Part shown: positions 26,740 to 35,923 of the stretch, piece after piece
Layout: every line of letters begins with the position of its first letter
Position numbering within the stretch: the first letter of the stretch is position 1
DNA from: Desulfomonile tiedjei
GTDB taxonomy: Bacteria > Desulfobacterota > Desulfomonilia > Desulfomonilales > Desulfomonilaceae
Reading direction: 5' to 3'
Assembly: GCA_016218715.1 (NCBI GenBank)
Contig: JACRDG010000049.1
Location: 1 to 64,000, forward strand
DNA: 64,000 nucleotides
Notes under the pieces: model-generated
What the model was told of the DNA's origin: nothing
What the model saw: only the letters and a program-made list of their open reading frames with translations
Databases searched by the model: none
Translations under genes and position numbers: made by a program

Positions 26740-27374
26740 GGCTTCCAACCCCCCTCTGAGGCCGCGGTCTCTTTGGGCGTCCACGGTTTATGCGGAGGGG
26801 GCATAGGTTCCAGCGGCTTGAACCGCGGAGAGTGCGGATTATGGCAGTTCACGCACAGGTAGTAGGTTTTTGTCCCGTTCCAGAAGCCCGTCCTCTTTCC
26901 ATGGATACCGTACCGCCAGTCCCTGAACTTGGTCCCGTGACATTTACCGCAGAGAAGATAGGAACGGTCGAAAGGGATCAATTTCCCGTCGCTGAGCGGA
27001 ATCAGATAATCCCTCTGTTCCGGGTGATGGCAGTCCAGGCACCACACCCGCACCCCGCCGTGATTCAGTTTGATGGTAGTGTGAATCAGCAGCGGTTCTC
27101 TCCGGTTGTGACTGATGGGAAAGTCTTTCTCCGGGCCGTGGCACGCTCGACAGGGGGTGATGGTTCTTGGGAGCGGGGCGAAGGGGACCGGGAATTCTTC
27201 TCCCGGCTTACCCTCCGGCTCCAGAGGTTCAGTGAGGATTTCCGTCAACTCCGGCTGGCGCTGAAAGAGCTGTTGTGCCTGTGCCGGGGTCGCGACGAGT
27301 ACCCCGTTCCAGGCGGCTAGCCCGACAGCCAGACCCAAGAGAGAGACGATGAGGATTGGCCCGATTCCTTTCAT
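26736..27374 (-). CDS. Tetraheme cytochrome c
   Basis: A 212-aa protein with an N-terminal hydrophobic signal or anchor (about 5-30) and four CxxCH motifs: CRACH, CLDCH, CGKCH and CVNCH. The C-terminal ~50 residues are proline-rich (PLEPMPPPHKPWTPK). It lies 38 bases after the HAO-like gene and overlaps the ferredoxin gene, so it probably carries electrons between that module and the octaheme enzyme. Confidence 0.83.
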   Translation of the reverse strand: MKGIGPILIVSLLGLAVGLAAWNGVLVATPAQAQQLFQRQPELTEILTEPLEPEGKPGEEFPVPFAPLPRTITPCRACHGPEKDFPISHNRREPLLIHTTIKLNHGGVRVWCLDCHHPEQRDYLIPLSDGKLIPFDRSYLLCGKCHGTKFRDWRYGIHGKRTGFWNGTKTYYLCVNCHNPHSPRFKPLEPMPPPHKPWTPKETAASEGGWKP

Positions 27375-27412
27375 GGATTCGCCCTCGTAAAGAGGCGGTA
27401 CGTGAACGAGAA

Positions 27413-28774
27413 CTACTTGGCCTCTTTGCCGCCGTACCGTTTCTGGTAAAAGTCGTCCAGCCTCTTCAGTTCCTCTTTGCTCATCCCTTCTTTGTACCAG
27501 CGGTGCATCGGATCTTTGTACACGAACTCATTGAGGATCGGCTCGGCAGCGGCCTTGCCTCCCATGACGGTCTCGACTTCCGGGAGGAATCTTTCGTAAA
27601 AGTGCTTGGCTACCTCGTACATGCCGTGCCACCACGTATAATCGGGTCCCATCATAGAGGCCCCATGGCGTGCACGCCGCCCTTCATGATGCCACAGCTC
27701 ATAGTATATCCAATCCAGCTTGTCGTCGAAGTCGGCCTTGGTAATCTTGCCCGTATCCATGAGTTTCTGCCGGATCTTGGTCGCAGGGATCGCGAACTTG
27801 TTGTTGTACAATTCCACCAGGTTGTCGAACTGCGTATAGTGGCCGTCCACCATCGGATCCCCGTGGCATTGGCGGCACACATCCTTCATGTTGTCGCGGC
27901 GCTGCTTCCAGTTTTCAAGCTTCTTGGAAACCGGCGGCCGCAAAGTCCATGAAATGCGGCTTCCCACGTCGTGCGTCGATTTCTGATTGGGAGTGGCGCT
28001 GATGTGGCAGGTGGCGCACGTTGCGGTGTCTTGATAATCCACCCCGACGACCCACTGGTTCTGATCCATGTTCAGCTTATCCCGAAACGCCTGGTACAGA
28101 ATGCCGTGCTTGGATTCGGTATACACCTCGATCTGTGGGTGGTCCGGTCCGAGGTGGCACTTGCCGCACGCATCGGGTCGTCTGGCCTGTTCCTTGGAAA
28201 AGCGGTGCCGGGTGTGGCAGGCCGAGCAGCTCCCCTTGCTCCCGTCCGGGTTGATGCGGCCGATTCCCGTATTGGGCCACGTAGCAGGATCGAGTTTCCC
28301 GTCCTTGAGGACCTGAACGTTGGACCCGTGGCACTGGCGGCAACCTGTTACCTCGCATGCTTTTCCACCCACGACCGTCCCGAGGTAGTTGTCCAGGGAG
28401 TTCAGGATGTCCGCCCCCTTGGCGTGGTGCGAGCCCTGCTGCTGCTCGAACTGCTCCTTGTGGCAGCGGGAACAATCCTTGGGGCTCACGATGGTGGTGA
28501 TCCAGAATCCCCTGTGATCGAACCCGCCAGGATTTCCGGGTGTGGAGCCGTTCTTCTTTTCAGCCTTGTGGCAGTCGTAACAGTTCACTCCTGCCTGGCC
28601 CATTCTCCCCGATTTCCACATTCTGAACAGCCCGGGCGATTTCAGCTCGTGGCACTTGATACAGACTTGCCCTTCAGGCGACCCGTACAGCTTCGGATCG
28701 ACCTTGACCTGGGCAGAGGCTGCAAAAGGACAGGCCAAGATTGCCAGTGCGACCAGGACAAGAATTCTTCTCAT
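27413..28774 (-). CDS. Octaheme hydroxylamine oxidoreductase-like cytochrome
   Basis: A 453-aa protein. A signal peptide (about 1-22, ending ASA-Q) precedes eight CxxCH motifs (CIKCH, CYDCH, CSRCH, CRQCH, CSACH, CGKCH, CATCH, CRQCH), the number in the HAO family. The downstream region HHEGRRARHGASMMGPDYTWWHGMYE is the characteristic HAO block. Members outside ammonia oxidisers (eHao type) work in reverse, reducing nitrite or hydroxylamine to ammonia; the setting next to a nitrate reductase suggests that here. The ATG at 28774 begins the signal peptide; a longer frame upstream is not supported. First gene of the cluster. Confidence 0.85.
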   Translation of the reverse strand: MRRILVLVALAILACPFAASAQVKVDPKLYGSPEGQVCIKCHELKSPGLFRMWKSGRMGQAGVNCYDCHKAEKKNGSTPGNPGGFDHRGFWITTIVSPKDCSRCHKEQFEQQQGSHHAKGADILNSLDNYLGTVVGGKACEVTGCRQCHGSNVQVLKDGKLDPATWPNTGIGRINPDGSKGSCSACHTRHRFSKEQARRPDACGKCHLGPDHPQIEVYTESKHGILYQAFRDKLNMDQNQWVVGVDYQDTATCATCHISATPNQKSTHDVGSRISWTLRPPVSKKLENWKQRRDNMKDVCRQCHGDPMVDGHYTQFDNLVELYNNKFAIPATKIRQKLMDTGKITKADFDDKLDWIYYELWHHEGRRARHGASMMGPDYTWWHGMYEVAKHFYERFLPEVETVMGGKAAAEPILNEFVYKDPMHRWYKEGMSKEELKRLDDFYQKRYGGKEAK

Positions 28775-29041
28775 GGTTCCACTCCCTGTGTCCGTGATAA
28801 GGCCCCCGAAAACATGGACTTCCCCTGGATTTGGCCGGAAAAGTAAGAAAGACCCCCCGTAGGAGACGGTTTCCAAATCGACCCCTTTTCATCAGTTTCC
28901 ATTGTGCCACCTTGTCAAGTAAAGGTGCAGTAAAAATGTGTAAAGCCCGCGTAAATGTTTCCCCCTTTGGCAGGGTTCAGCTCTGCTAACTCCTTGATTC
29001 TATTGTCGGAGGCGCCATTGACAAGCGAGGGGAAAGCGGGT
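28775..29041. promoter_or_regulatory. Divergent promoter region, hao-nap cluster / sensor kinase
   Basis: This region separates the minus-strand respiratory cluster from the plus-strand two-component genes. It holds four phased GTAAA repeats (28919-28955) and, on the minus strand, a TTGACA at 28912-28917. No gene is visible. Confidence 0.6.
28919..28955. promoter_or_regulatory. Four phased GTAAA direct repeats
   Basis: GTAAA occurs at 28919, 28930, 28940 and 28951, with spacings 11, 10 and 11 bases. Direct repeats on one helical face are the usual binding pattern for tandem dimers of PhoB/OmpR-type regulators, and such a regulator is encoded at 30753. Candidate operator for the divergent promoters. 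Confidence 0.55.
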
Positions 29042-30763
29042 ATGAATGGAAATAAGCCCCTCGAATTGGGAAAAATCCCCCCATCCGGCCGCGCATGGAT
29101 GAGTTCCACGATGTTTGACCGCCTGAAGTCATCATTCGGCCATCGAATCTCCTTCAAGTTCATCATCACCAGCGCGTTGGCGACGCTCGTGATCTTTCTC
29201 CTTGCCTTTGCCTGGTTCTCCGGCAAACAGGAACAGCACATCATGGACCAGGTGAGGAAACAGGCCGTAATCCTGCATCAGCAGTTGGTCTTGACGCGTA
29301 GATGGGTCGCGGACAACAAATGGGTCCTGGTCGCCAAGACCCCGGAGATGCGCTCCAGCCCGTTTCTGGAGGAACCAGAGGTCAAGGACGCTGACGGCAG
29401 GGTGTACACCAAAGTCCTTCCGTCAATCATGACGAAAGTGCTTTCAGACCGCGCGCTCAGGGACGGGCTCTACTCATTCAAGCTCGTTGACGCAAACCCG
29501 CTCAATCCTGAGAACAGCCCCGACGCTGTTGAAGCCGAAGCGCTAGCCTCGTTCCGATCCGGTGATAACCAAGGCCTCTTCAAGACCGAAGGCAAGAACG
29601 GCAAGGCGGTCCTCAGGTATGTCGCGCCGCTGTTCATCGACGAAAGCTGTCTGCAATGCCACATGGCGCAAGGCTTCAAACCCGGCGACGTCGGAGGAGC
29701 GCTGAGCATCTTCATACCCATGGACGAGGCCCGATCCGCTATCAACCGCAACAGGATCATCCTGGTGATAGGGGGGGTCAGCCTCGCGTGTTCGCTGGTG
29801 CTGTCGCTGTTCGTGGCCACGCGTTCCATCGTGTTCAAGCGGATCGGCGAGATCCGCACTGCCATGAATCGCTTGACATCCAAGGAGCCCGCAGCCGCGG
29901 AAGCCGCCACCGGCGATGAATTGAAAGAGATTGCCGATATCTGCTACCTGCTGGACGAGCGGATGAAGAGCCAACACCTCGAACTGGAACGGAAGATCGC
30001 CGAAGCCACACGGGACCTGTCTGCAACCAACCGGAACCTGGAAGCGGCCAACGAGGAATTACGGAGACTCAACAAGGCCCGTGCCGATTTCTTTTCCGAC
30101 ATTTCCCACGAACTGCGCACGCCTCTGACCAACATCAAGGGCGCGGTGGATCTTCTGGACCGGAAACTGTCGTGCCAGGACCCGACCTACCTCGATATTG
30201 TCCGGCGAAATACCGATCACCTCATAAAGGTGGTCGTCGATTTCCTCGATTTCTCCAGAATTGAATCTGGTCAGCTCGATCTGAACCTCACAAGTGAGTC
30301 TCTCAAAACGATTGCCGAGGACGCGATCTTCTCCCTGCGTCCCGAGGCGGAGAGGAAATCCGTAGCGCTGGCCCTGGAAGCAGACGCTGATCCCCCGCTA
30401 CTCCTCGATCGGCAAAGAACGTACCAGGTATTGACCAACCTCTTCTCCAATGCAGTCCGATACGCCCCGGAGTACTCGACGGTGCGCATCGACGTTCGCG
30501 CGACGCCTGATTCCGTGGAGGTCTCGGTCAAGGACGAGGGCCCGGGAATTGACCGACAGTATCACACTTCCATATTCGAGAAATTCTATCAGGTCCCGGG
30601 TGGTAGCGATGCGACCCTGCATCGAGGGTCTTCGGGCATCGGTCTTGCCATATGCAAGGGCCTTGTGGAAGCCCACGGCGGGCGGATATGGGTTACGAGC
30701 GAACCCGGGAAAGGCGCGCGGTTCACATTTTCCCTACCGAGGCGGTTAGACGATGCCTGCTGA
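29042..30763 (+). CDS. Sensor kinase with heme-binding DUF3365-type domain
   Basis: 573 aa from the chosen ATG (29042, after CGAGGGGAAAG); an ATG at 29099 is an alternative. One transmembrane helix at ~37-58 and another at ~238-260 bound a periplasmic sensor that contains CLQCH (203-207), a c-type heme motif, in the setting typical of DUF3365/Tll0287-like domains. A HAMP-like linker and coiled coil (~315-345) lead to ISHELRTPLTNIKGA with His356, then HATPase motifs NLFSNAVRYAP, DEGPGI and GSSGIGLAICKGL. It probably senses redox state or a gaseous ligand through heme. It overlaps the response regulator gene by 11 bases and sits divergent to the hao-nap cluster. Confidence 0.85.
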   Translation: MNGNKPLELGKIPPSGRAWMSSTMFDRLKSSFGHRISFKFIITSALATLVIFLLAFAWFSGKQEQHIMDQVRKQAVILHQQLVLTRRWVADNKWVLVAKTPEMRSSPFLEEPEVKDADGRVYTKVLPSIMTKVLSDRALRDGLYSFKLVDANPLNPENSPDAVEAEALASFRSGDNQGLFKTEGKNGKAVLRYVAPLFIDESCLQCHMAQGFKPGDVGGALSIFIPMDEARSAINRNRIILVIGGVSLACSLVLSLFVATRSIVFKRIGEIRTAMNRLTSKEPAAAEAATGDELKEIADICYLLDERMKSQHLELERKIAEATRDLSATNRNLEAANEELRRLNKARADFFSDISHELRTPLTNIKGAVDLLDRKLSCQDPTYLDIVRRNTDHLIKVVVDFLDFSRIESGQLDLNLTSESLKTIAEDAIFSLRPEAERKSVALALEADADPPLLLDRQRTYQVLTNLFSNAVRYAPEYSTVRIDVRATPDSVEVSVKDEGPGIDRQYHTSIFEKFYQVPGGSDATLHRGSSGIGLAICKGLVEAHGGRIWVTSEPGKGARFTFSLPRRLDDAC

Positions 30764-31469
30764 CCGGATACTGGTCGTGGACGACGACCCGGATATCTTG
30801 AAGATCCTCAAGGATAACCTGGAACTGGACGGTTACGAGGTGGCGACCGCTTCTGCCGGAAAGGAGGCGTTGCATTCTTTCGAGACCTTCGAGCCGGCGT
30901 TGCTGGTCCTCGACCTCGGGCTCCCCGACATTGACGGAATTCAGGTGTGCCGAGCAGTCAGGCACAAGTCCGACGTGCCGATCATCATGTTGACCGCGCG
31001 GGATCGCGTCGCGGACAAGGTGGTCGGCCTGGAGTGCGGGGCCGACGACTACCTTGTCAAGCCGTTCGACTATCTCGAGCTTGCCGCGAGGATCAAGGTC
31101 TGTTTGCGCCGCAGAGGAGCGTGCTCCGACTTGCCTGCCACGATCGAAGCCGGAAACCTTCGAATCGACATGAACAAGAATGCGGTCTCGAAGGGAGGCG
31201 AACGAATCGACCTCACCCTCCGCGAGTTCAACATCCTCGTGTTACTGGTGAGGAATCCCGGAAAGGCGCTCAGCAGAATGGATATTCGCCAGGCCATTTG
31301 GCAGGGCGGGGATCTGTACAAAGATAGCAGGGCCATCGACGTCCACATCCAACACCTTCGCGCCAAGCTCGAGACCAACCCTCATGACCCGACCTACATC
31401 ATAACGGTTCCCGGCGTAGGATACCTGTTCTCACCCTCCGCCGATCGAGACGAAACGCAGCAGCAGTGA
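30753..31469 (+). CDS. PhoB/OmpR-family response regulator
   Basis: A 238-aa regulator. The receiver domain has the acidic pair in VVDDDPD, phospho-acceptor Asp54 (LVLDLGLPD), Thr in MLTARD and Lys103 (LVKPFDY). The C-terminal winged helix (~130-232) includes LREFNILVLLVRNPGKALSR and SRAIDVHIQHLRAKLE, the OmpR recognition helix. Partner of the overlapping kinase gene. It probably binds the phased GTAAA repeats and controls the respiratory cluster (inference). Confidence 0.92.
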   Translation: MPADRILVVDDDPDILKILKDNLELDGYEVATASAGKEALHSFETFEPALLVLDLGLPDIDGIQVCRAVRHKSDVPIIMLTARDRVADKVVGLECGADDYLVKPFDYLELAARIKVCLRRRGACSDLPATIEAGNLRIDMNKNAVSKGGERIDLTLREFNILVLLVRNPGKALSRMDIRQAIWQGGDLYKDSRAIDVHIQHLRAKLETNPHDPTYIITVPGVGYLFSPSADRDETQQQ

Positions 31470-32076
31470 TGCGAGCCTGGACCGGATACGGATCCAAAGG
31501 CTCGCTCTGCAACAATCGATGAGAGGTCTGCACACCTGTCTCAAAGAGGTCCGGTCGGTCCGGGACACTGCCGGCCCTCGCCCGCAGTGTTCCTGCGCGT
31601 TTTGTCTTAACGGAATCGCTCCGTTCTCGCCGAGCCAACGGACCTGGTCCGGGAGAGGTTCTCGCCGCCCGATCCACGTAGGTACAAACGATTGCGCAAG
31701 CAGTCACACACATGGGCCGTTTCCTTCTCTGCACGCCTATGACGTACTCTTCCGGATTCACTTTGTCACGCCAGGTCTTCTTGACTATTGTGGTAGAAAC
31801 GGGTAGCAATACTCTACGGTAGAGTCTCTACACTTGGCCTAATAGCCACGTTTTTCACGGCTGGCGGCCCAATGTCCGGATGGTCGGGGTCACTGGTACG
31901 GAGAGGTAAAACGTTCGGGCGACTCAGTTTTCTTGTTCACTCCTGTTTTCGGACATTCTCCAGAGGGGGCCTCCCGTAATGCGGGCAAGAGAAAGAATTG
32001 ACACGGAAACGCTGTATAATCCCCTTAAACAGCGTCAAGTGGGACAAAGTCAAGCCAGGAAGGGAGGAATCGTGCC
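31470..32076. other. Intergenic region without a recognised gene
   Basis: No supported coding sequence. A 15-bp palindrome ACTCTACGGTAGAGT lies at 31811-31825. A TATAAT at 32015-32020 could be the -10 of the following small gene, but no properly spaced -35 is seen. Confidence 0.5.
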
Positions 32077-32343
32077 ATGTCTCTTGAGGATCACGAGGCC
32101 GGCATCATCACGGGCCTTGCGTCGCAAGAGCCTGCCGTTTCGTGGCTACGGGAAATGAAAACCCGCGAGCAACAGGCAATGGTATTTCGGGGCGTCCTTG
32201 CCATGGCGTTGAGACGAACGACCACCGCTGTGGTCCGCCATACTCTCTGGACGCACTATAACGTCAATACCACGGACAAGGAATTAGAAGTGCTGAAGGA
32301 TCGTCTGGTTGCGCTAGGCACGTTTGGGCCTTCCAGGAGCTAG
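32077..32343 (+). CDS. Small hypothetical protein, 88 aa
   Basis: Unrecognised. The ribosome binding site AGGAAGGGAGG, nine bases ahead of the ATG, argues that it is translated. The product is mostly helical and soluble, with charged N- and C-terminal parts and a central MALRRTTTAVVRHTLWTHYN. No signal peptide or cysteines. Confidence 0.5.
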   Translation: MSLEDHEAGIITGLASQEPAVSWLREMKTREQQAMVFRGVLAMALRRTTTAVVRHTLWTHYNVNTTDKELEVLKDRLVALGTFGPSRS

Positions 32344-32649
32344 CAGCATCGGGTGTGGTATGATCCAATACAACGGGATCGTGTCACACCCAACCTTCCT
32401 GCCGCCCATGACGCAAGAATGGGCACAGGGTTTTGCCCAAGATCTCGGATTGGTTTGACGGTACCCTCATTCATGCACCTGACTGTGCTGGCTCCCCACC
32501 AAATTCAACGAGAAAATCTGCAGTATTCCTGCAAAATATAAGAAAATACCATCGTTGTATTGAGAGTCCGGGCGGCCGATCTGTTTCGGACACAACTTCT
32601 TGGCAACCTCTATAAGTTTCGTTGTTGCCGTCTGCCTATGGAGTTGGCC
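32344..32649. other. Intergenic region, nothing recognised
   Basis: The gap between two convergent genes holds no supported gene, RNA or strong hairpin. Confidence 0.5.
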
Positions 32650-33858
32650 CTATCCGAACATCAACCATTCCGGGCGCAGGATAATCAGGGCTCCGAGGAT
32701 CAGGAGGGCCACTGCACCCACGAGATTCGCCCAGTGCACGTACCTGCCGGTCAGACCGGTGACCTCGAGGGTTGCCATGGCCGTGAAGAACACCAACAAG
32801 TCGTCGAGCATGAACACCAGGATGTACAGCAACAGGTAAGCATGGTAGTCCCAAACCGGCAGGTCGCTGAGTGCCAACACCTGGGTGTACACCGCGGGTA
32901 TCCCCGCGGAACAGAGGAGTTCAACCACGTTGACCGCGAACGCGAGCAGCACAATCCCCGTGGCTGCTATAGCAAGGCTTGGCTCCGACACCAGGGCACG
33001 CAGCTTCGCAAACACGCGCTGGTGACGTTCGGACGCGGCGAGGTCACAGACCTGCGCGGGATTGAGGAAGAACTCCCGAAGCGTGAACGCACCCGCCGAC
33101 AGGGCAACCACACCGATCCCCACGCGGATCCAGATCACCATGCCAACGAAAAGCAACACGTTGAGCCATGCTGCCATGATGAGGTAGTACACGAATGCGG
33201 ACGCAGCCAGGAAGGTGACTCCCAGCGCCCAACGCCGACGCTTGTTCCTCATCCCCACAAGCAGTCCCATGAGAAATACGAGCGTCCACATGGCGCACGG
33301 ATTGAACCCGTCGGCAGCGCCGAGCACCACGGTCAACGCGGGGAGCGAGAGATGGCGCGTGGCAATCGAGCCAATGATTGGCAACCGTATCGTCTCTGGT
33401 AAACGCCGGCCGGGACTCGGTGCGGGTCTCTCGTCTCCGACCAGGGGCGGTTCTCCTGACAGCACCGGCCGCACACGATCGGCACACCTGCTCGTGAGGC
33501 AAACAAATGCTGCTGCCCTCAACTCGGTGCCGGTCGAAGTGTCGTCGTAGTACCCCGCGAAAACCCGATCACCGATGACGATGAACGGCACGACCGGGTC
33601 TGCGATGCGATGCAATTCCGCGATCTTGCCAAAGACGTCCCGATGGAATGGGTTTCGCGTTATTTCGAGCCGATGCACGCGAATTGATGGTTCTTCGCTT
33701 TCGAGCCGGCCCAGAAACGCCAGCGCTCGTTCACAATGCGGGCAGCCGTTGGCCCAGAATACGTATACGTCCGTGCCCGCGGACGGCTCGCCGGTTTGAC
33801 CGGATCCAGCCGCCAATGCTGTCAGGATGACGACAGCGAGAAGAAGTAACCGTGGCAC
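32650..33858 (-). CDS. Thioredoxin-like/DsbD-like membrane fusion protein
   Basis: 402 aa from the GTG at 33858 (GGAAGGA upstream; the signal peptide starts at once, so the longer 445-aa frame is rejected). The signal segment (~1-20) precedes a periplasmic thioredoxin/glutaredoxin-like domain with active-site FWANGCPHCERA (~36-47). A linker leads to six to seven transmembrane helices with DGFNPCAMWTLVFLMGLLVG and VNVVELLCSAGIPAVYTQVL; the two intramembrane cysteines (NPCAMW and ELLCSAG) match the CcdA/DsbD core. It would carry reductant across the membrane to a periplasmic disulfide substrate. Domain order is reversed compared with DsbD, where the thioredoxin domain is C-terminal. Possible role in cytochrome c assembly (inference). 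Confidence 0.8.
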   Translation of the reverse strand: MPRLLLLAVVILTALAAGSGQTGEPSAGTDVYVFWANGCPHCERALAFLGRLESEEPSIRVHRLEITRNPFHRDVFGKIAELHRIADPVVPFIVIGDRVFAGYYDDTSTGTELRAAAFVCLTSRCADRVRPVLSGEPPLVGDERPAPSPGRRLPETIRLPIIGSIATRHLSLPALTVVLGAADGFNPCAMWTLVFLMGLLVGMRNKRRRWALGVTFLAASAFVYYLIMAAWLNVLLFVGMVIWIRVGIGVVALSAGAFTLREFFLNPAQVCDLAASERHQRVFAKLRALVSEPSLAIAATGIVLLAFAVNVVELLCSAGIPAVYTQVLALSDLPVWDYHAYLLLYILVFMLDDLLVFFTAMATLEVTGLTGRYVHWANLVGAVALLILGALIILRPEWLMFG

Positions 33859-34255
33859 AGCAAACAGTCCTTCCGTTTGACCGCCACACGAATCAACATC
33901 CGTTTCGGCAGTCCGTGGTGGTCTCAACAAACATCGTAACAAATCATCCGTTTCGAAGCGAGTTTCAGGTTCTGTCCGGAACGTCAATCAATAAGGTCAA
34001 TATCGCCGTGTCCCTTGCCCACTGGCGTGAGCCCCAGAGGCCAAGGCCTCGGGGAAACACAGGATGGAGCGCCACTGCGGCAGAGGCAGGATTGCACCTC
34101 GAAGGGGGCTTCGCTTCGCTTACCATAGTCGGTACGAAGGTGTCCGCAAAAACGTCACCGTATGTGTGCAATGGTGCACCAAGCCTCAAGGGGCCGCGCC
34201 ACCCATGCGAGGCCGACCTCCGAAGCTGAACGAGAATTGGCCAATCCGGCCCGGG
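33859..34255. other. Intergenic region with a decayed repeat
   Basis: No gene is supported. Around 34095-34135 a partial copy of repeat family B can be recognised (TTCGCTTCGCTTACCATAGT followed by CGGTACGAAGG). Confidence 0.45.
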
Positions 34256-34639
34256 TCAATCTTTGGTCAGATCACGCCTGGTGATCGGCAGCCTCCGAAT
34301 CCGTTTGCCCGTTGCAGCGAACACCGCATTGGCAACGGCCGGCGCGACCGGCAGTACTCCCACTTCTCCGATACCCGTTGGTGGGGCTGTGCTCGGAACG
34401 ATGTCAACCTCCGCTTTGGGCATCTCCTCCATCCGCAGGAGCGGAAACTCATCGAAGTTGATCTGCTCTGCCCGTCCTTTCCCAATGGTGATCGAGCCCT
34501 TCAATGTAGCGGTCAAACCGAAAGCGATGGCGCCGGACATCTGTGCTTCCACGATCTTCGGATTGATTACTGTTCCGCAATCAACGGCACAGACCACGCG
34601 ATGAACGTTCAGCTGCCCGCCCTTCAAGCGGTTTTCGGC
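34256..34639 (-). pseudogene. C-terminal remnant of xanthine dehydrogenase-family Mo subunit
   Basis: Only the last ~128 residues of an IorB/CoxL-like molybdopterin-binding subunit are present: VHRVVCAVDCGTVINPKIVE, FGLTATLKGSITIGKGR, STAPPTGIGEVGVLPVAPAV and NAVFAATGKRIRRLP, ending in an intact stop. The upstream frame stays open to 34753 but its sequence is unlike the family. The ~600 or more N-terminal residues that carry the cofactor-binding domains are missing, so the gene is truncated and dead. It points to an old deletion or insertion in this gene-poor stretch. Confidence 0.75.
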
Positions 34640-34915
34640 TAGGACGCTCCCGGAAGTTGCCTCTTCCCGGGCGTCTGCTCGCTTTGCTCCTGAGTGATTC
34701 AGCCTGATGCAAGGTGTGTGGGGAGCGTAGCAGATTCGGAAAGAATCAGTCAAGAAAACCTGCTGGTTACTTCATAAATGAAGTCTAATCGCGCGAAATT
34801 GTTCGAACCTTGGTGAATCAATTGAGAAGTTCGAAGTCCATCAGGAGGTTAACCCAAGTGGTTAATGGTGGCACGGAGATTGCCCAAGACCAGGGGGAAG
34901 TGAACGAGTGGGTGC

Positions 34916-35392
34916 TCAAGAGTCAGTCGGCAAGGAAATCTTCTTCTCTTGGGCTTCTTGCTTCTCCCATTTCTGCCTAAGCGCCCTCGATCCCGCGTCA
35001 ATCATTCTATCCCGTTGCTGCCTGGTTCTTGTCTTGGCTTCTTCTATCTTGGCGAAAAGTTCCTTGGGATCGTAAGGTTTGAGCAGATAGTCAAACACTC
35101 CCCACTCCATGCCTTTGATGGCAGGTTCGAGCGTATCCCGGCATGCTAAAAGGACGATTTTGATCGCAGGGAACGACATCTGGATCTGCCGCAACCGGCT
35201 GAAGCTTTCCGAGTCCAAGAAGTGCGCGTCATAAAGGACCACGTCGAAGTCAGGAGTGAGTTCGAGCAACGTCAAAGCTTGTTCGGAACTCGTGGCTACC
35301 GACACCGAGATTTGCTTGTGGGAAAGCATGATCTTGGTGGTATCCGCGAAAGCAGCATCCTTGTCGGCCAGCAAGACTTTTGTTGCGGTCAT
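34916..35392 (-). CDS. Single-domain response regulator
   Basis: 158 aa from the ATG at 35392, with GAGGGGAGG upstream; the longer frame adds unconserved residues. The receiver domain has VLLADKDAAF at the start (ADKD in place of the usual DD pair), Asp in VVLYDAHFLD as phospho-acceptor, and Lys in LLKPYDPKEL. A ~40-residue charged helical tail follows, without an output domain. It stands alone, so the kinase partner is unknown. Confidence 0.8.
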   Translation of the reverse strand: MTATKVLLADKDAAFADTTKIMLSHKQISVSVATSSEQALTLLELTPDFDVVLYDAHFLDSESFSRLRQIQMSFPAIKIVLLACRDTLEPAIKGMEWGVFDYLLKPYDPKELFAKIEEAKTRTRQQRDRMIDAGSRALRQKWEKQEAQEKKISLPTDS

Positions 35393-35889
35393 CTCAAGGC
35401 CTCCCCTCGGCACTGAAACACGTCGTTTTTCATTATAACAGAAGATATTATCCGGTATTATGCAGTGGTCTTTCCATTTTGACCGTTTTGGCTGCCTTGA
35501 GGGGCACAGAAGTCGCCCTGCTGACCTCAAATGGTTTCAGCGGCGTGTCCCCCGCGAGCGAACGCAGGTCGAACCGTTCTCCGGTTCCCGAAAAAGTACT
35601 CTTTCCCCGTTTCTGAGCGTACATCGCCGCACGATGCGCGGTCAAGGATAATCGCGCACATGCCCCCGGTCGGGAAGGGGGGGAACGGACGCGCTCGCTG
35701 AGAAGGTGACGGGGTCCCGCGGGGAGGTATACTCGGATAATGGTTAGGCCATAAGCGTGCCAAACTCAATCACGATCGGTCTTTGGTGGGTCCGCGGCCT
35801 TGATCTGCCAAAAATTACCGCAAATCTACATCATGCCAATAGGTTAGCCCGTAGAGTGGATAATTACTTGAAAGGACGACCGATTCAGA

Positions 35890-35922
35890 ATTTACTGACG
35901 ATTTACTGACGATTTACTGACG
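35890..35922. repeat. 11-bp tandem repeat, three copies
   Basis: ATTTACTGACG is repeated perfectly three times (35890-35900, 35901-35911, 35912-35922), 40 bases from the ssrA 3' end. Confidence 0.85.
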
Positions 35923-35923
35923 C

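Noticed and set aside
31998-32020. TTGACA and TATAAT consensus promoter boxes upstream of the 88-aa gene
   Set aside because: They are only 11 bases apart, too close for a sigma-70 promoter; the TATAAT alone may still be used.
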